Shown here: piece by piece, positions 24,744 to 33,398 of the stretch
How positions within the stretch are numbered: position 1 is the first letter of the stretch
How the letters are laid out: the number at the start of each line of letters is the position of its first letter
Notes under the pieces: model-generated
The model's database searches: none
Seen by the model: the letters and a program-made list of their open reading frames with translations, nothing else
What the model was told of the DNA's origin: nothing
Position numbers and translations under genes: made by a program
Origin: CAZYSK01 sp964649415
GTDB lineage: Bacteria; Chloroflexota; Anaerolineae; B4-G1
NCBI GenBank assembly: GCA_964649415.1
Contig: CAZYSK010000019.1
Coordinates: 22,154-86,153, forward strand
Length of the DNA stretch: 64,000 bases
Direction of reading: 5' to 3'

Positions 24744-25899
24744 GGCGTCTCTCCTCAAGCAACTCCCTAAACAGCGCCTCGTACCCCGCCGCGGTGCGCT
24801 CGACGCTGAAGCGGGCGGCGATCTCGTCGTGGGGACGGATGTATTGTTCTTTCTTAATGACTACGCGAAGAATCGCCTCGGCCAGGGCATCGCTGTCGCC
24901 GATCGGCACCACCTCGCCCATGCCCGTCTGCAGCACCGGCTGGCGCACCCCCGGCAGGTCGCTGGCAATGGAGGGCGTCCCGCACAGCATGGCCTCCACC
25001 TGCACCAGGCCAAACGACTCGGTCGAGTTCAAGCTAGGCACGAGCACGACGTCCAGGTTCGGGTAGAAGGCCGCCATCTGCAGCGGGCTCAGCACGCCAA
25101 GGAACGTCCAGCAGTCCTCATAGCGGCGGAACAGCGGCTGGAGCCGCTCGGCATAGGCCTCCTCGCCCATCACGTCCCGGTACTGGCCAGCAAACAGCAC
25201 GCGCGTCTCCGGATAGGCCTCCAGCACGCGCGGCAGCGCGTTCAGCAGCACCTCGACGCCCTTCTCGGCGGCCAAGCGCGCGGCCATGCCGATCACCGGC
25301 CTGCGACCGTCCAGGTTGTGCATCTTGGCGAAGGCCGCCACCGCCCCCGGACCCACCTCGGGCACAGTCACGGGCGGCGGCACGACCTCGACCTTGTCGT
25401 GGAACGCGCGGAGGAACGGGGAATGATCGGCGAAATCCCGCGTATAGGCCACCACCCGGTCGGCCAGCAGGCCCGCCGCCCGGTTCATCGTGTGTACTAC
25501 CTGGTTAACCAGGCCATTGAAGGGGCCAGCGGGAAGCTTCAGGTCGCAATGATAGGTCAGCACCGTGGGCCGGCCCGTCAGGCGGCCACGGGCCGCCACG
25601 CCCGCCGCGTCGAACTGCGGCAGGTGCAGACTGACGACGTCGTGCTCCCGCACCAGCCGCGTGGCCAACCAGCCGAAGGTCGGCATGATGACACCCTTGC
25701 TGACACGGAAGAGAACCGGCGCCCGCACGACCCGCACCCCATCCTCCACCGCCTCGATGGGGCGCGAGCGATCAAAGCGCGAGGTCAACACGGTGACCTC
25801 ATGGCCCCGCGCCACCAGCCCTCGCGCCAGCCGCTCGGCGTAGATCGTCAGGCCGCTGGTGTGGGGACGATAGTACGTCAGGACGATCAATATCTTCAT
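24736..25899 (-). CDS. GT4-family glycosyltransferase
   Basis: 387 residues with the GT-B fold layout. N-terminal ILIVLTYYRPHTSGLTIYAERLARGL binds the acceptor side. The C-terminal nucleotide-sugar half contains VIGMAARLAAEKGVEVLL and the E-x7-E type motif PSLNSTESFGLVQVEAML (about 305-322). Cytosolic or membrane-associated; likely adds a hexose to a lipid or polyprenyl acceptor. It leads a tightly overlapped run (DUF6922, AbiEii, methyltransferase). Confidence 0.9.
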   Translation of the reverse strand: MKILIVLTYYRPHTSGLTIYAERLARGLVARGHEVTVLTSRFDRSRPIEAVEDGVRVVRAPVLFRVSKGVIMPTFGWLATRLVREHDVVSLHLPQFDAAGVAARGRLTGRPTVLTYHCDLKLPAGPFNGLVNQVVHTMNRAAGLLADRVVAYTRDFADHSPFLRAFHDKVEVVPPPVTVPEVGPGAVAAFAKMHNLDGRRPVIGMAARLAAEKGVEVLLNALPRVLEAYPETRVLFAGQYRDVMGEEAYAERLQPLFRRYEDCWTFLGVLSPLQMAAFYPNLDVVLVPSLNSTESFGLVQVEAMLCGTPSIASDLPGVRQPVLQTGMGEVVPIGDSDALAEAILRVVIKKEQYIRPHDEIAARFSVERTAAGYEALFRELLEERRRG

Positions 25900-25930
25900 C
25901 TTAGCTCAACGACACTCCGACCAAGACCCA

Positions 25931-25964
25931 AGACCTGACAGGTTTCGGAAAACCTGTCAGGTCT
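25931..25964. terminator. Palindrome with 15-bp arms (CAGGTTT-CGGA-AAACCTG), terminator-like
   Basis: AGACCTGACAGGTTT and AAACCTGTCAGGTCT are perfect arms with a CGGA loop. It supplies the stop codon of the flippase-like gene (CAGACCTGA) and would fold in the transcript just after it. No long T-run follows. Confidence 0.7.
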
Positions 25965-26943
25965 GATCCACCTGTGACCGCACCCAACTCAACGACAGGC
26001 TCTCCCGCGCCAGCCCGACCAGGCCCATCAGGCACCCTAGCACGTATTGGAACGTGTGGAGGCCAAAGGCAATCGTGACCGCTCGATCCGCCTGCACACC
26101 GAAGGGCACTGTCAGGCCATAGCGGGCGACGGCGTGGAACACACCCATAGCCCCCGGCGAAGAGGGAAGCGCCATTCCCATCCCGGCGACACCGACCAGA
26201 AAAGGCGCTGCCAGCGCCGGCGGCCGGGGCAGAAAGGCCCGCACGACAGCCCAGTAGTTGGCCACCGAACACGCCCAGACCACCACCGACCAACCCAGCA
26301 GCGCCAACGCGCGGCGTCCGGAACGCAGCGGCGCGAGCCCGTCGAACAGGCCGTCCAGGCGCTGCATCCACCGCTCGGTATCCAGCCCGGGCACGCGATC
26401 CAGGACCCACCGGACGATGCCCTTTCCCCAATCAGGCCGGAATGCCAGGGCCAACAGCACGGCCACGGCAGCCACCGCCGCCGCCCCCGCGACGAGCCCG
26501 GCGCTTAAAGCGCTCCCGACCCCGCTCACGAACGGAGCGACACCCGCCAGGAGGGCCACAACCATCAACATGTCCAGCACGCGCTCCACCACGACCGTCG
26601 ATAGAGCGGCGGCGGTAGAGACCTCGCTGTCCTGCCCAATCACCAACGCGCGGGCCGGGTCGCCTAGCCGGAAGGGAAGCACGTCACTCACCAGGTAGCC
26701 GATGTTGGTGACCCAGAAGCAACGGGCCAGGCTGACCTCCGGACCGAGCAACAGCCGCCAGCGCACGGCGCGGGTGAACAAGTAGGCCAACATGGCGACG
26801 GTGGCGGGGATCAGATAGACGTACTCCGCCTGCGCCAGCGTATCACCCACCTGGCGCAGGTCGATTCCCTGCAATGCCAGGACCAGGGCGGCGGCGCTGA
26901 TCGCCAGCCCAATCCAGAGCCTCCACTGCTTCCTCATCTTCAC
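25957..26943 (-). CDS. LPG-synthase-TM / flippase-like membrane protein
   Basis: 328 residues with about eight hydrophobic segments. The features LFTRAVRWRLLL, YLVSDVLPFRLGDPARAL and VVVERVLDMLMVV are the conserved signature of the lysylphosphatidylglycerol synthase transmembrane family (UPF0104, AglD-like). Members lacking the synthase domain are often found with glycosyltransferases and are proposed to move or handle lipid-linked sugars. The stop codon is contributed by a palindromic repeat. The GTG at 26943 lies only eight bases after a TATAAT box, so the mRNA may be leaderless. Confidence 0.82.
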   Translation of the reverse strand: MKMRKQWRLWIGLAISAAALVLALQGIDLRQVGDTLAQAEYVYLIPATVAMLAYLFTRAVRWRLLLGPEVSLARCFWVTNIGYLVSDVLPFRLGDPARALVIGQDSEVSTAAALSTVVVERVLDMLMVVALLAGVAPFVSGVGSALSAGLVAGAAAVAAVAVLLALAFRPDWGKGIVRWVLDRVPGLDTERWMQRLDGLFDGLAPLRSGRRALALLGWSVVVWACSVANYWAVVRAFLPRPPALAAPFLVGVAGMGMALPSSPGAMGVFHAVARYGLTVPFGVQADRAVTIAFGLHTFQYVLGCLMGLVGLARESLSLSWVRSQVDQT

Positions 26944-26951
26944 GAGAGCGG

Positions 26952-26980
26952 ATTATACCATTGGGAAGCAAGTCTTGCAA
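26952..26980 (-). promoter_or_regulatory. Sigma70-like promoter for the flippase-like gene
   Basis: On the minus strand TTGCAA (26980-26975), a 17-base spacer, then TATAAT (26957-26952). The predicted start is within a few bases of the GTG at 26943. Confidence 0.65.
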
Positions 26981-27001
26981 CGAAACGCATCCAGCACCCA
27001 A

Positions 27002-28756
27002 CTACCTCCGCCGGAAGACCAGCACCTGGGGATGGTCATACACGACAGCGCTCTCGTCCAGGCGGCCCAGGGACAGGGAAACACGGGGAGACTCTGGCTG
27101 GCCAACCTCGGGCAACGAGAAATTCAAGCCAGCCGCCGGGGCGTCGACGAAGGCCACCGGCCCCAGGCGCGGATGGCGGCCAAAGCGCGCCACCGGCTCG
27201 AAGCCCAATTCGCCCTCGAACAGGCCGCGATAGTAGCTGGTCGTGCGCGGATAGCGCTCGGGCCAGCGCGCCAGGGTGGCGTAGCCCCGGCGACTGGCGA
27301 CGAGCACGTAGTCAGCCTGCGCCAGGATCTCCTCCATCCGCGCCCATTTCCGCGGCGTGTCCTCATCGAATACCGGAAGCTGGCGCACGGTGTAGCCGGC
27401 CGGATCGAGGGGCAGCGGGTGATCCCACTCTTCCACGGCGATGACCGCCCCCGGCTCCACGTGCGCGTACACCCACCCCGAGGCGGACAGCCAAGGATGC
27501 GGCTCACCGTAGAGATTGGCCAGGGCGAGACAGCGGAGAGAGGCGTTGACGAGAACCACAGCGATCAGCAGCATGCCCAGGCGGCGGGCGCGCCGGTGAA
27601 GCGCCAGGAGCAGCCGCGCGGCGTACAGCGCCAGCAGGGGCGTCAGCGGCAGCAGGTAGCGGGGGTACTTGGCGTAGAGCGCGCCGGTGAAGGCAAAGCA
27701 CGGAAGCACCCACGCCAACAGGACCCATTCGGCCGGGCGAGGTGGGCGCTTCACCGCCCGCCACACGGCGGCGATCAGCCCGGCGAAGGCGCACAGTCCC
27801 AACGACCAGCCCATCCCCCAGCGCAGTTGCTGCACCACCGGGTACACGTAGGGCCAGGTGGCGTGAAACTGGCGGGTGTAGGGCACGTCCAACACGCCGC
27901 GGGCGATGGCCGCCTGCTGCGCGACGTTGCGCCAGAAAGTCGGGAACGCAAGCAGCGCGAAGGGACTGGTGAGCGCGAAGGTGATCAGAGCCGCTACGCC
28001 GGTCTCCAGCCCGCGCCTCCAGCGGGAGCCATCGCCGTGCGGTTCGGTGCGGCTGGCGGGCCATCCACGGACAGACCACATCCACACGCTGGCCGCCGCC
28101 AGCGGCAGCGCCAGCAGCAGCGCGCTGGACTTGGTGCCCAGCGCCAGCCCGGCCCACGTGCCCGCAAGCAACGCATCGCGCCGGCGACCACGCTCGGCCA
28201 GGCGGGCCGCGAAGAACAGCGCGCCCATAGTGAAGAAAGCCAGCGGCACATCAACCGTGTAGAAGTGAGCCTGCTGCACGTGCAGAACCATCAGCGCGAC
28301 GAGGGCTGTCGCCAGCACACCGCCATCTTTCCGAAGGCGCCATTCTGATGGCGCACCGTCACCTTTCTGAAGGCGCCATTCCGATGGCGCGTCAGGGCTG
28401 CGGCCATAGAGCCGCCTCCCCAGCGCGAAGGTCAGCATCAGCGTGCCCAGATCGAAGAGCGCGGCCAATGCGCGCCCGAGAAGAAGCGGATCTGCGCCGG
28501 GAAACAGACCCGACACCGCCGCCAGCAGGTATAGGGGCAGGTGCCCGTAGGCATAATCCGGGGCCACGTCAAAGGGATTCGGGCGACCGGAGCAGCGCAT
28601 GCCCGCCGCGACGCCGACAACGTAGCGCTCATCCGGGTGGGCGGCGATAGCGCCATCCCAGTTGAGCCCGTACAGGCGCAGGGCGGCCGCAACGAGCAGA
28701 ATGGCGGCGAGGATCAGGACCCGAGTTCGGGCAAAAGGCGCGCTCTTGTGAACCAT
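27002..28756 (-). CDS. GT39-like membrane glycosyltransferase
   Basis: 584 residues from the ATG at 28756, chosen because a promoter and GGAGG lie just upstream; the open frame extends further but is unlikely coding. The first loop carries LNWDGAIAAHPDERYVVG with the acidic catalytic pair of PMT-like proteins, and HVQQAHFYTVDVPLAFF matches the second conserved block, as in the giant fusion protein at 15781-20916. About 10 membrane segments. A short duplicated insert (PSEWRLQKGDGAPSEWRLRK) sits near residue 115-140. Probably uses a polyprenyl-linked sugar. Confidence 0.82.
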   Translation of the reverse strand: MVHKSAPFARTRVLILAAILLVAAALRLYGLNWDGAIAAHPDERYVVGVAAGMRCSGRPNPFDVAPDYAYGHLPLYLLAAVSGLFPGADPLLLGRALAALFDLGTLMLTFALGRRLYGRSPDAPSEWRLQKGDGAPSEWRLRKDGGVLATALVALMVLHVQQAHFYTVDVPLAFFTMGALFFAARLAERGRRRDALLAGTWAGLALGTKSSALLLALPLAAASVWMWSVRGWPASRTEPHGDGSRWRRGLETGVAALITFALTSPFALLAFPTFWRNVAQQAAIARGVLDVPYTRQFHATWPYVYPVVQQLRWGMGWSLGLCAFAGLIAAVWRAVKRPPRPAEWVLLAWVLPCFAFTGALYAKYPRYLLPLTPLLALYAARLLLALHRRARRLGMLLIAVVLVNASLRCLALANLYGEPHPWLSASGWVYAHVEPGAVIAVEEWDHPLPLDPAGYTVRQLPVFDEDTPRKWARMEEILAQADYVLVASRRGYATLARWPERYPRTTSYYRGLFEGELGFEPVARFGRHPRLGPVAFVDAPAAGLNFSLPEVGQPESPRVSLSLGRLDESAVVYDHPQVLVFRRR

Positions 28757-28769
28757 GACCTCCACGCGG

Positions 28770-28798
28770 ATTCTATCATAGGGGCGGCGTTGCACCAA
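28770..28798 (-). promoter_or_regulatory. Promoter for the GT39-like gene (minus)
   Basis: TTGGTG (28798-28793), 17-base spacer, TAGAAT (28775-28770). The leader to the ATG would be under ten bases and includes GGAGG. Confidence 0.5.
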
Positions 28799-28805
28799 AC
28801 GCAAC

Positions 28806-28833
28806 TTGACATCGCCCGCAATCTCAGTATACT
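28806..28833 (+). promoter_or_regulatory. Promoter for the orotate phosphoribosyltransferase gene
   Basis: TTGACA (28806-28811), 16-base spacer, TATACT (28828-28833). Divergent from the minus-strand promoter next to it. Confidence 0.6.
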
Positions 28834-28901
28834 GCACTACGTTTCCGAGGAACAGCCCGAATCCGAAGGAGCGGAAGCACGGTTGCCGGGAGCGCATCCA
28901 T

Positions 28902-29528
28902 ATGCCACCAGCTAAGCCAGGGCGACAGGCCCTTTTCGATACCAACGTAATCTTCGATACGAACGCTCTGTTCGACAGCGGCTGTATCCAGTTTGGCAAC
29001 TTCGCCCTCAAGTCCGGCTACACATCCCCCATCCGCGTAGACCTGTGGCGCACGATGAGCAACCCGCGTTTGCTGCGCCAGGTAGCGCGCGCCATGGCGG
29101 GTGTTGCCCGCGACCTGGCGTTCGACTACATCGCCCCTGCCCCCCACGCGAGCCTGCCCGTCGGGGTGGCGTTGGCGCTGGAGACCGGCCATCCGCTGGT
29201 CCAAATGCGCCGGGTAGCGGATGCTCGCCACATCGTCGTGGAAGGAAGCTTCAACACCGGGCGAACGGCACTCTTGATCGATGACCTGATCATTCAAGGA
29301 AGCGACAAACTAGAAGCCATCGCGGCGCTCAAGACCGCCGGACTCACGGTCAAGGACGTGCTGGTGATGATCGATTGGGAGCAAGGCGGTGTGGAAAAGC
29401 TGGCCGAACAAGGCTGCCATCTGCACGCCGTGCTCCAGCTCACCAAGGTGCTGGAGGCGCTGATGGAATCCACCCGCATCACCCCCGCCCAGCACGCCGC
29501 AGTCCTGGCCTATCTGCGCGAGGCGTGA
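28902..29528 (+). CDS. pyrE: Orotate phosphoribosyltransferase-like protein
   Basis: 208 residues from the ATG at 28902, with GGGAG upstream. It shows LFDSGCIQFGNFALKSGYTSPIRVD, the N-terminal block of OPRT, and the PRPP-binding loop TALLIDDLIIQGSDKLEAI. It would condense orotate with PRPP to OMP in pyrimidine synthesis. An odd duplicated FDTNVIFDTNALFDS precedes the conserved block. It could instead be an OPRT-like salvage enzyme, since no other pyr genes are near. Confidence 0.8.
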   Translation: MPPAKPGRQALFDTNVIFDTNALFDSGCIQFGNFALKSGYTSPIRVDLWRTMSNPRLLRQVARAMAGVARDLAFDYIAPAPHASLPVGVALALETGHPLVQMRRVADARHIVVEGSFNTGRTALLIDDLIIQGSDKLEAIAALKTAGLTVKDVLVMIDWEQGGVEKLAEQGCHLHAVLQLTKVLEALMESTRITPAQHAAVLAYLREA

Positions 29529-29619
29529 CACATACCACACGTTTTGACCCAGGCTCTTTCCACACGGCCTGGTTTGCGGCTCGACCCCCACAACCTAAGC
29601 ACTGCATCAAGGAGACATC

Positions 29620-30765
29620 ATGGCAAGCAAAGACCTCGTCGAAGACCTGTGCAAGTTCTATGAGTTCACGTTGGGAGCCCTGCCCGACCGCGAAGAACTC
29701 AAACAGGCAATCCAGGACACAGTCACCACCGAGGAGCTGGCGGTATTCTTCATGCTCCCGTTCGCCGGCCCCATAGCATTGGAAAAGCTGGAGAGTAAGG
29801 CGGGCAAGGCCAGCATACCAGCGAGCGAGCTGCGGGGCAGGGTGAACCGGCTGGCCTCGGAGGGATTCGCCCTCGTATACGATACCCCAGAAGGAACAGT
29901 TTGCGAGCGCGGAAACCCCATCTTCATGACGGAACAACAAGTGCGCAAGCAGGAAGAAACCCCTCAACGTACCGTCTACGCCAGGTTCTTCGACACCGTT
30001 ATGGAGAGAAGCGCAGGCGCGGTGCCGACGAAGACGCCGTACTACCGCGTGCTGCCGGTGGAGGCCACCGTCACACGGGAGACGGAATCCACAACCATCG
30101 TCGTGGACGAGGCGATCCCGGACCCCCGAGGGGTCCTGCCCCTGGATATCGTCTCAGAGATGATCAAGGACGCCTCGCCGATCGGGGTGGCCGAATGCTA
30201 CTGCCGCAAGACCAAGCGCATCATCGGTGAGGGATGCGAGCACTCGCTAGAGACGTGCCTGGTGTTCGGCCCGCTGGCCCAGACGCTGATCGCCAACAAC
30301 TTCGCGCGTGAGATCGACCACGACGAGGCCATCGACATCCTATGGCGGTGCGAGGAAGAGGGACTGGTGCACAACGTGGACAACTGCATGGCCGAGATCC
30401 AGTCGCTGTGCAACTGCTGCCCGTGCTGTTGTGCCGTCCTGAAAACATGGGCACAGGGCCTGACGAACGCCGGCGCGCCGTCGCGCTACGTGGTGTCCTT
30501 CGATACCGACAAGTGCACGCTGTGCGAGGCCTGCATCTCGCGCTGCCCCACCGACGCGCGGGCCATCCAGGACGGGCACATGGTGATCAACCCCGAGTCC
30601 TGCCTGGGCTGTGGGCTGTGCGTGAGCGCGTGCCCGGAGGCCGCCAACCGCATGGTACTGAGGGAAACGCAGAGAAGAATCCCCAAGACGCACGATGCGC
30701 TCTACGGCAAGATCGGCCGCGAGGCCATCGTCGGGATCGTGAAGAACAAGATCCTGGGCAGGTAA
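29620..30765 (+). CDS. 4Fe-4S protein with ferredoxin-type C-terminus
   Basis: 381 residues. Two classical [4Fe-4S] motifs lie at the C-terminus (CTLCEACISRCP near 302 and CLGCGLCVSACP near 328). Two unusual Cys clusters come before them: CYCRKTKRIIGEGCEHSLETC (about 194-214) and CNCCPCCC (about 267-274). The N-terminal 100 residues look like a winged-helix or helical domain. It is a soluble electron-transfer protein of unknown partner; proteins of this layout are common in anaerobic Chloroflexota. It ends opposite the convergent MFS gene. Confidence 0.75.
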   Translation: MASKDLVEDLCKFYEFTLGALPDREELKQAIQDTVTTEELAVFFMLPFAGPIALEKLESKAGKASIPASELRGRVNRLASEGFALVYDTPEGTVCERGNPIFMTEQQVRKQEETPQRTVYARFFDTVMERSAGAVPTKTPYYRVLPVEATVTRETESTTIVVDEAIPDPRGVLPLDIVSEMIKDASPIGVAECYCRKTKRIIGEGCEHSLETCLVFGPLAQTLIANNFAREIDHDEAIDILWRCEEEGLVHNVDNCMAEIQSLCNCCPCCCAVLKTWAQGLTNAGAPSRYVVSFDTDKCTLCEACISRCPTDARAIQDGHMVINPESCLGCGLCVSACPEAANRMVLRETQRRIPKTHDALYGKIGREAIVGIVKNKILGR

Positions 30766-30781
30766 ACCGGCATCCAGATCC

Positions 30782-30824
30782 AGACCTGACAGGTCACTGA
30801 GAGCTGTCGAGGCCTGTCAGGTCT
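30782..30824. terminator. Inverted repeat between convergent genes (bidirectional terminator candidate)
   Basis: AGACCTGACAGG (30782-30793) and CCTGTCAGGTCT (30813-30824) are perfect arms. The right arm supplies the stop codon of the MFS gene (AAGACCTGA), in the same way as the copy at 25931. Confidence 0.65.
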
Positions 30825-32088
30825 TCGCCATCCACAGCGCGCCGATCAGCGTGCCCAAGAATACGACGCCACTGACGGTGCCGAACACGACGCCGTAGTC
30901 CGTCGCGGTAGCAAGCAGGCCCAGGCCCCAACTGCCCAAACCGACCAACAGATCGAAAACGGCGTATTGGATGGCCGCAGCGCTGCCTCGTGTGTCCGAT
31001 CCCGCCCCTCCCTGAATGGAAGCGCTCAATCCGGCCATCGCCGCTCCGTGGCCCACCCCGTACAGGCCCGACAGGCCGATCAGCGTCCACACCTGGCCCG
31101 CTGCTGCCAGGCCGGCTGCCGAGACACCAACCAGCGCCAGGCCAACCAGAGCCGTCCGCAGATTGCCCCAACGGTCAGCCACGCGTCCGCCCAGCGGCTG
31201 GGCCAGCGAAGCGGCCAGCGCGTAGGCGGCGAAGCCCCAACCGATCGCGCCCACCCCGCGCGCTTCGGCCAGCATGGGCAAGAAGGAAATGAACGCCCCG
31301 AAGGGCACACCCATCACCGCCATCCCCACGGCACCGGCGCGCACGCCCGGCTCCCGCAGCATTCGCCAAGGGCTGGACGGACCTGAGATCAGCGGTGAGG
31401 CCAGGGCGGCGACACCCTCGGCACGCGCCTGCGTCCGTAGCGCGGCGGTCGCTCGCGTCCCTGCCGATGTGCCGCCTGGCAGGGCCAGCGTCACGATCAG
31501 CCCCACGCCACCGACCAGGCCGAGAATCAGGAACAGCGCCCGGAAGCCGCACGCCTGGGCCACATACTCGCCAAACAGCGGCCCGACCACCATGGGCACC
31601 ATCGAGGCGACGTTGGCCAATCCCAACCCCTCCCCGTAGCGCTCGGGGGTGAGCAGGTCAGCGATGAAGGCCTGGTAGGCGGTGCTGAAAAGCGCCATCC
31701 CCACCCCATGCACCACCCGTGCCGCGAGCAGCAGTGGCAAGTTGGCCCCCAGGGCGTAGAGCGGCGGCCCACCGCCGAACAGGATGGCCCCCAGCAGGAG
31801 CACCGGTTTGCGGCCCCAGCGGTCGGCCAGCACACCCGCCAGTGGACGCGAGATCAGCGCGGCAGCCGCGAACACCCAGGTCGCCAAGCCATTGTCCGCC
31901 GGAGATCCGCCGATGGCGCTGACATACAGAGGGAGAACGGGGAAAAGCGGTTGGAAGCTGAAGAACAGCAGCATCGTGGCCGCCATGGCGACGAAGAAGA
32001 CCGGAGGGTAGACAGCCCTGGCATTCATCCACGGATTGGAGGCGTCCGCGTCCTGCGCAGTCAACCGGGGCGGGGCCACGTGGGTCAC
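30817..32088 (-). CDS. Major facilitator superfamily transporter
   Basis: 423 residues, about 12 membrane segments. The MFS loop 2-3 signature is LAGVLADRWGRKPVLLLG, with its counterpart in the second half LGGRVADRWGNLRTALVG. The GTG start at 32088 overlaps the stop of the histidine kinase gene (GTGA). Probably an exporter of small molecules; the substrate cannot be told. The stop codon lies in a palindromic repeat. Confidence 0.88.
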   Translation of the reverse strand: MTHVAPPRLTAQDADASNPWMNARAVYPPVFFVAMAATMLLFFSFQPLFPVLPLYVSAIGGSPADNGLATWVFAAAALISRPLAGVLADRWGRKPVLLLGAILFGGGPPLYALGANLPLLLAARVVHGVGMALFSTAYQAFIADLLTPERYGEGLGLANVASMVPMVVGPLFGEYVAQACGFRALFLILGLVGGVGLIVTLALPGGTSAGTRATAALRTQARAEGVAALASPLISGPSSPWRMLREPGVRAGAVGMAVMGVPFGAFISFLPMLAEARGVGAIGWGFAAYALAASLAQPLGGRVADRWGNLRTALVGLALVGVSAAGLAAAGQVWTLIGLSGLYGVGHGAAMAGLSASIQGGAGSDTRGSAAAIQYAVFDLLVGLGSWGLGLLATATDYGVVFGTVSGVVFLGTLIGALWMAKT

Positions 32089-33398
32089 AGGTCTTGCCCG
32101 GGCGCAGGGCTTCTCGGCAGCACGACGACGAAGCGGCTACCCTGACCGGGCTTGCTCTCGGCCCACACGCGCCCGCCATGCAACTCCGCCAGCCCCTTGA
32201 CGATGGCGAGCCCCAAGCCCATGCCACCGTGGCGACGAATCATGTGATCCTCTACCTGGTAGAAGCGCCCAAAGATGCGCCCCAATTCCACCGCGGGAAT
32301 GCCCACGCCGGTGTCGGCCACCGAGATCTCCACGGAATCACGATCCACGTCGCCGGACACACGGGCGGACGCACGATCAATGTCCGCCGCGCCGCCCTCG
32401 AAGCCCAGCGCCACCGTCACCTGTCCACCTTGAGGCGTGAACTTGACTGCGTTAGAGATCAGGTTACCGAGGATCACCCGTATCTTTTCCTCGTCCGCCT
32501 CGATGGGCACCTGTTGATCAGGCAGGTCAGCGCGCAACAGCAAGCCGTTCGACTCGGCCAACGCCTCGTAGTCCCGGCACACGTTCTCTATCGCCTCCCG
32601 CAGATCGAAGTGCTTGGGCTTCACCTCAACCTCGCCGGTCTCCAGATAGCGCAGGTTGAGCATGGTCTCGATGATGTGCTTGAGGCGCATGGCGGCCCCT
32701 TCGACCGCATCCAACTGCGCCTCGGCCGCCGTGCCCAGTTTCTGGCGCAACAAGTCAGCATACAGCAGGATCAGGCTCAACGGCGTGCGGAGTTCGTGGG
32801 AGGCGATGGCGATGAAATCCGACTTCAGGCGGTCCAGTTCCCCCAGCCGCTCGTACGCCTTGCGCAGCGCGCCCACCAGACGCGCATTCTCGATCGCCAC
32901 CGCTGCCTGGGCAGCCAGCGTCATCAGCGTATCTACGTCCTCCTGAGAGAACCTCTGGTCACCTTGCTTGTCCACGGCCTCCAGCACGCCGATGCACTTG
33001 TCCTTGATATGCAACGGCACCGCTAGCAGCGACCGGGTCTCCGATCCGGTTTGCTCCGCAACGCCCCGGTAGTGGCGGGGGTCAGACTGCGCGTCGTGGA
33101 CGATGATTGGCTCGCCGGAGGTCAAGACAGTGCCGGCGATGGAACCCTCGATCGGCACGGGGATATCGTCCTCCAAGAGCTGACCGGAACGGTCACCGCA
33201 GGCGGTGCGGAAGTGCAGTTCCCCGGTGCGCGCGTTCCACAACAGAATGGAGCCGCCCTCGCTGCCGGTCAACTCCGCCGCTGTGACGACGATCTTTCTC
33301 AACAAGGGCTCCAGCGCCACAGTAGAGGTCAGCTCACGGCTGATCTCCAGGATCCGCTCCAGCCGCTGTAGACGGGTCTTCGTATCGCTCACGCTCAT
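32085..33398 (-). CDS. GAF-domain sensor histidine kinase
   Basis: 437 residues from the ATG at 33398, which overlaps the tlyA stop (ATGA). Order: short coiled segment, GAF domain (about 30-175), HisKA with SDFIAIASHELRTPLSLIL (phospho-acceptor His), HATPase with N-box LGNLISNAVKF, G1 VADTGVGIP and G2 GGMGLGLAIVKG. No membrane segment, so it is cytosolic. Between the N and G1 boxes an in-frame minirepeat (ADIDRASARVSGDVDRDS) is inserted in the ATP-lid region. No response regulator is adjacent. Confidence 0.9.
   Translation of the reverse strand: MSVSDTKTRLQRLERILEISRELTSTVALEPLLRKIVVTAAELTGSEGGSILLWNARTGELHFRTACGDRSGQLLEDDIPVPIEGSIAGTVLTSGEPIIVHDAQSDPRHYRGVAEQTGSETRSLLAVPLHIKDKCIGVLEAVDKQGDQRFSQEDVDTLMTLAAQAAVAIENARLVGALRKAYERLGELDRLKSDFIAIASHELRTPLSLILLYADLLRQKLGTAAEAQLDAVEGAAMRLKHIIETMLNLRYLETGEVEVKPKHFDLREAIENVCRDYEALAESNGLLLRADLPDQQVPIEADEEKIRVILGNLISNAVKFTPQGGQVTVALGFEGGAADIDRASARVSGDVDRDSVEISVADTGVGIPAVELGRIFGRFYQVEDHMIRRHGGMGLGLAIVKGLAELHGGRVWAESKPGQGSRFVVVLPRSPAPGQDL
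32346..32390. repeat. CGGA...TCCG minirepeat in the histidine kinase gene
   Basis: Palindromic units such as GCGGACGCACGATCAATGTC encode ADIDRASA, the same peptide as in the anti-sigma gene at 14938. Confidence 0.7.
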
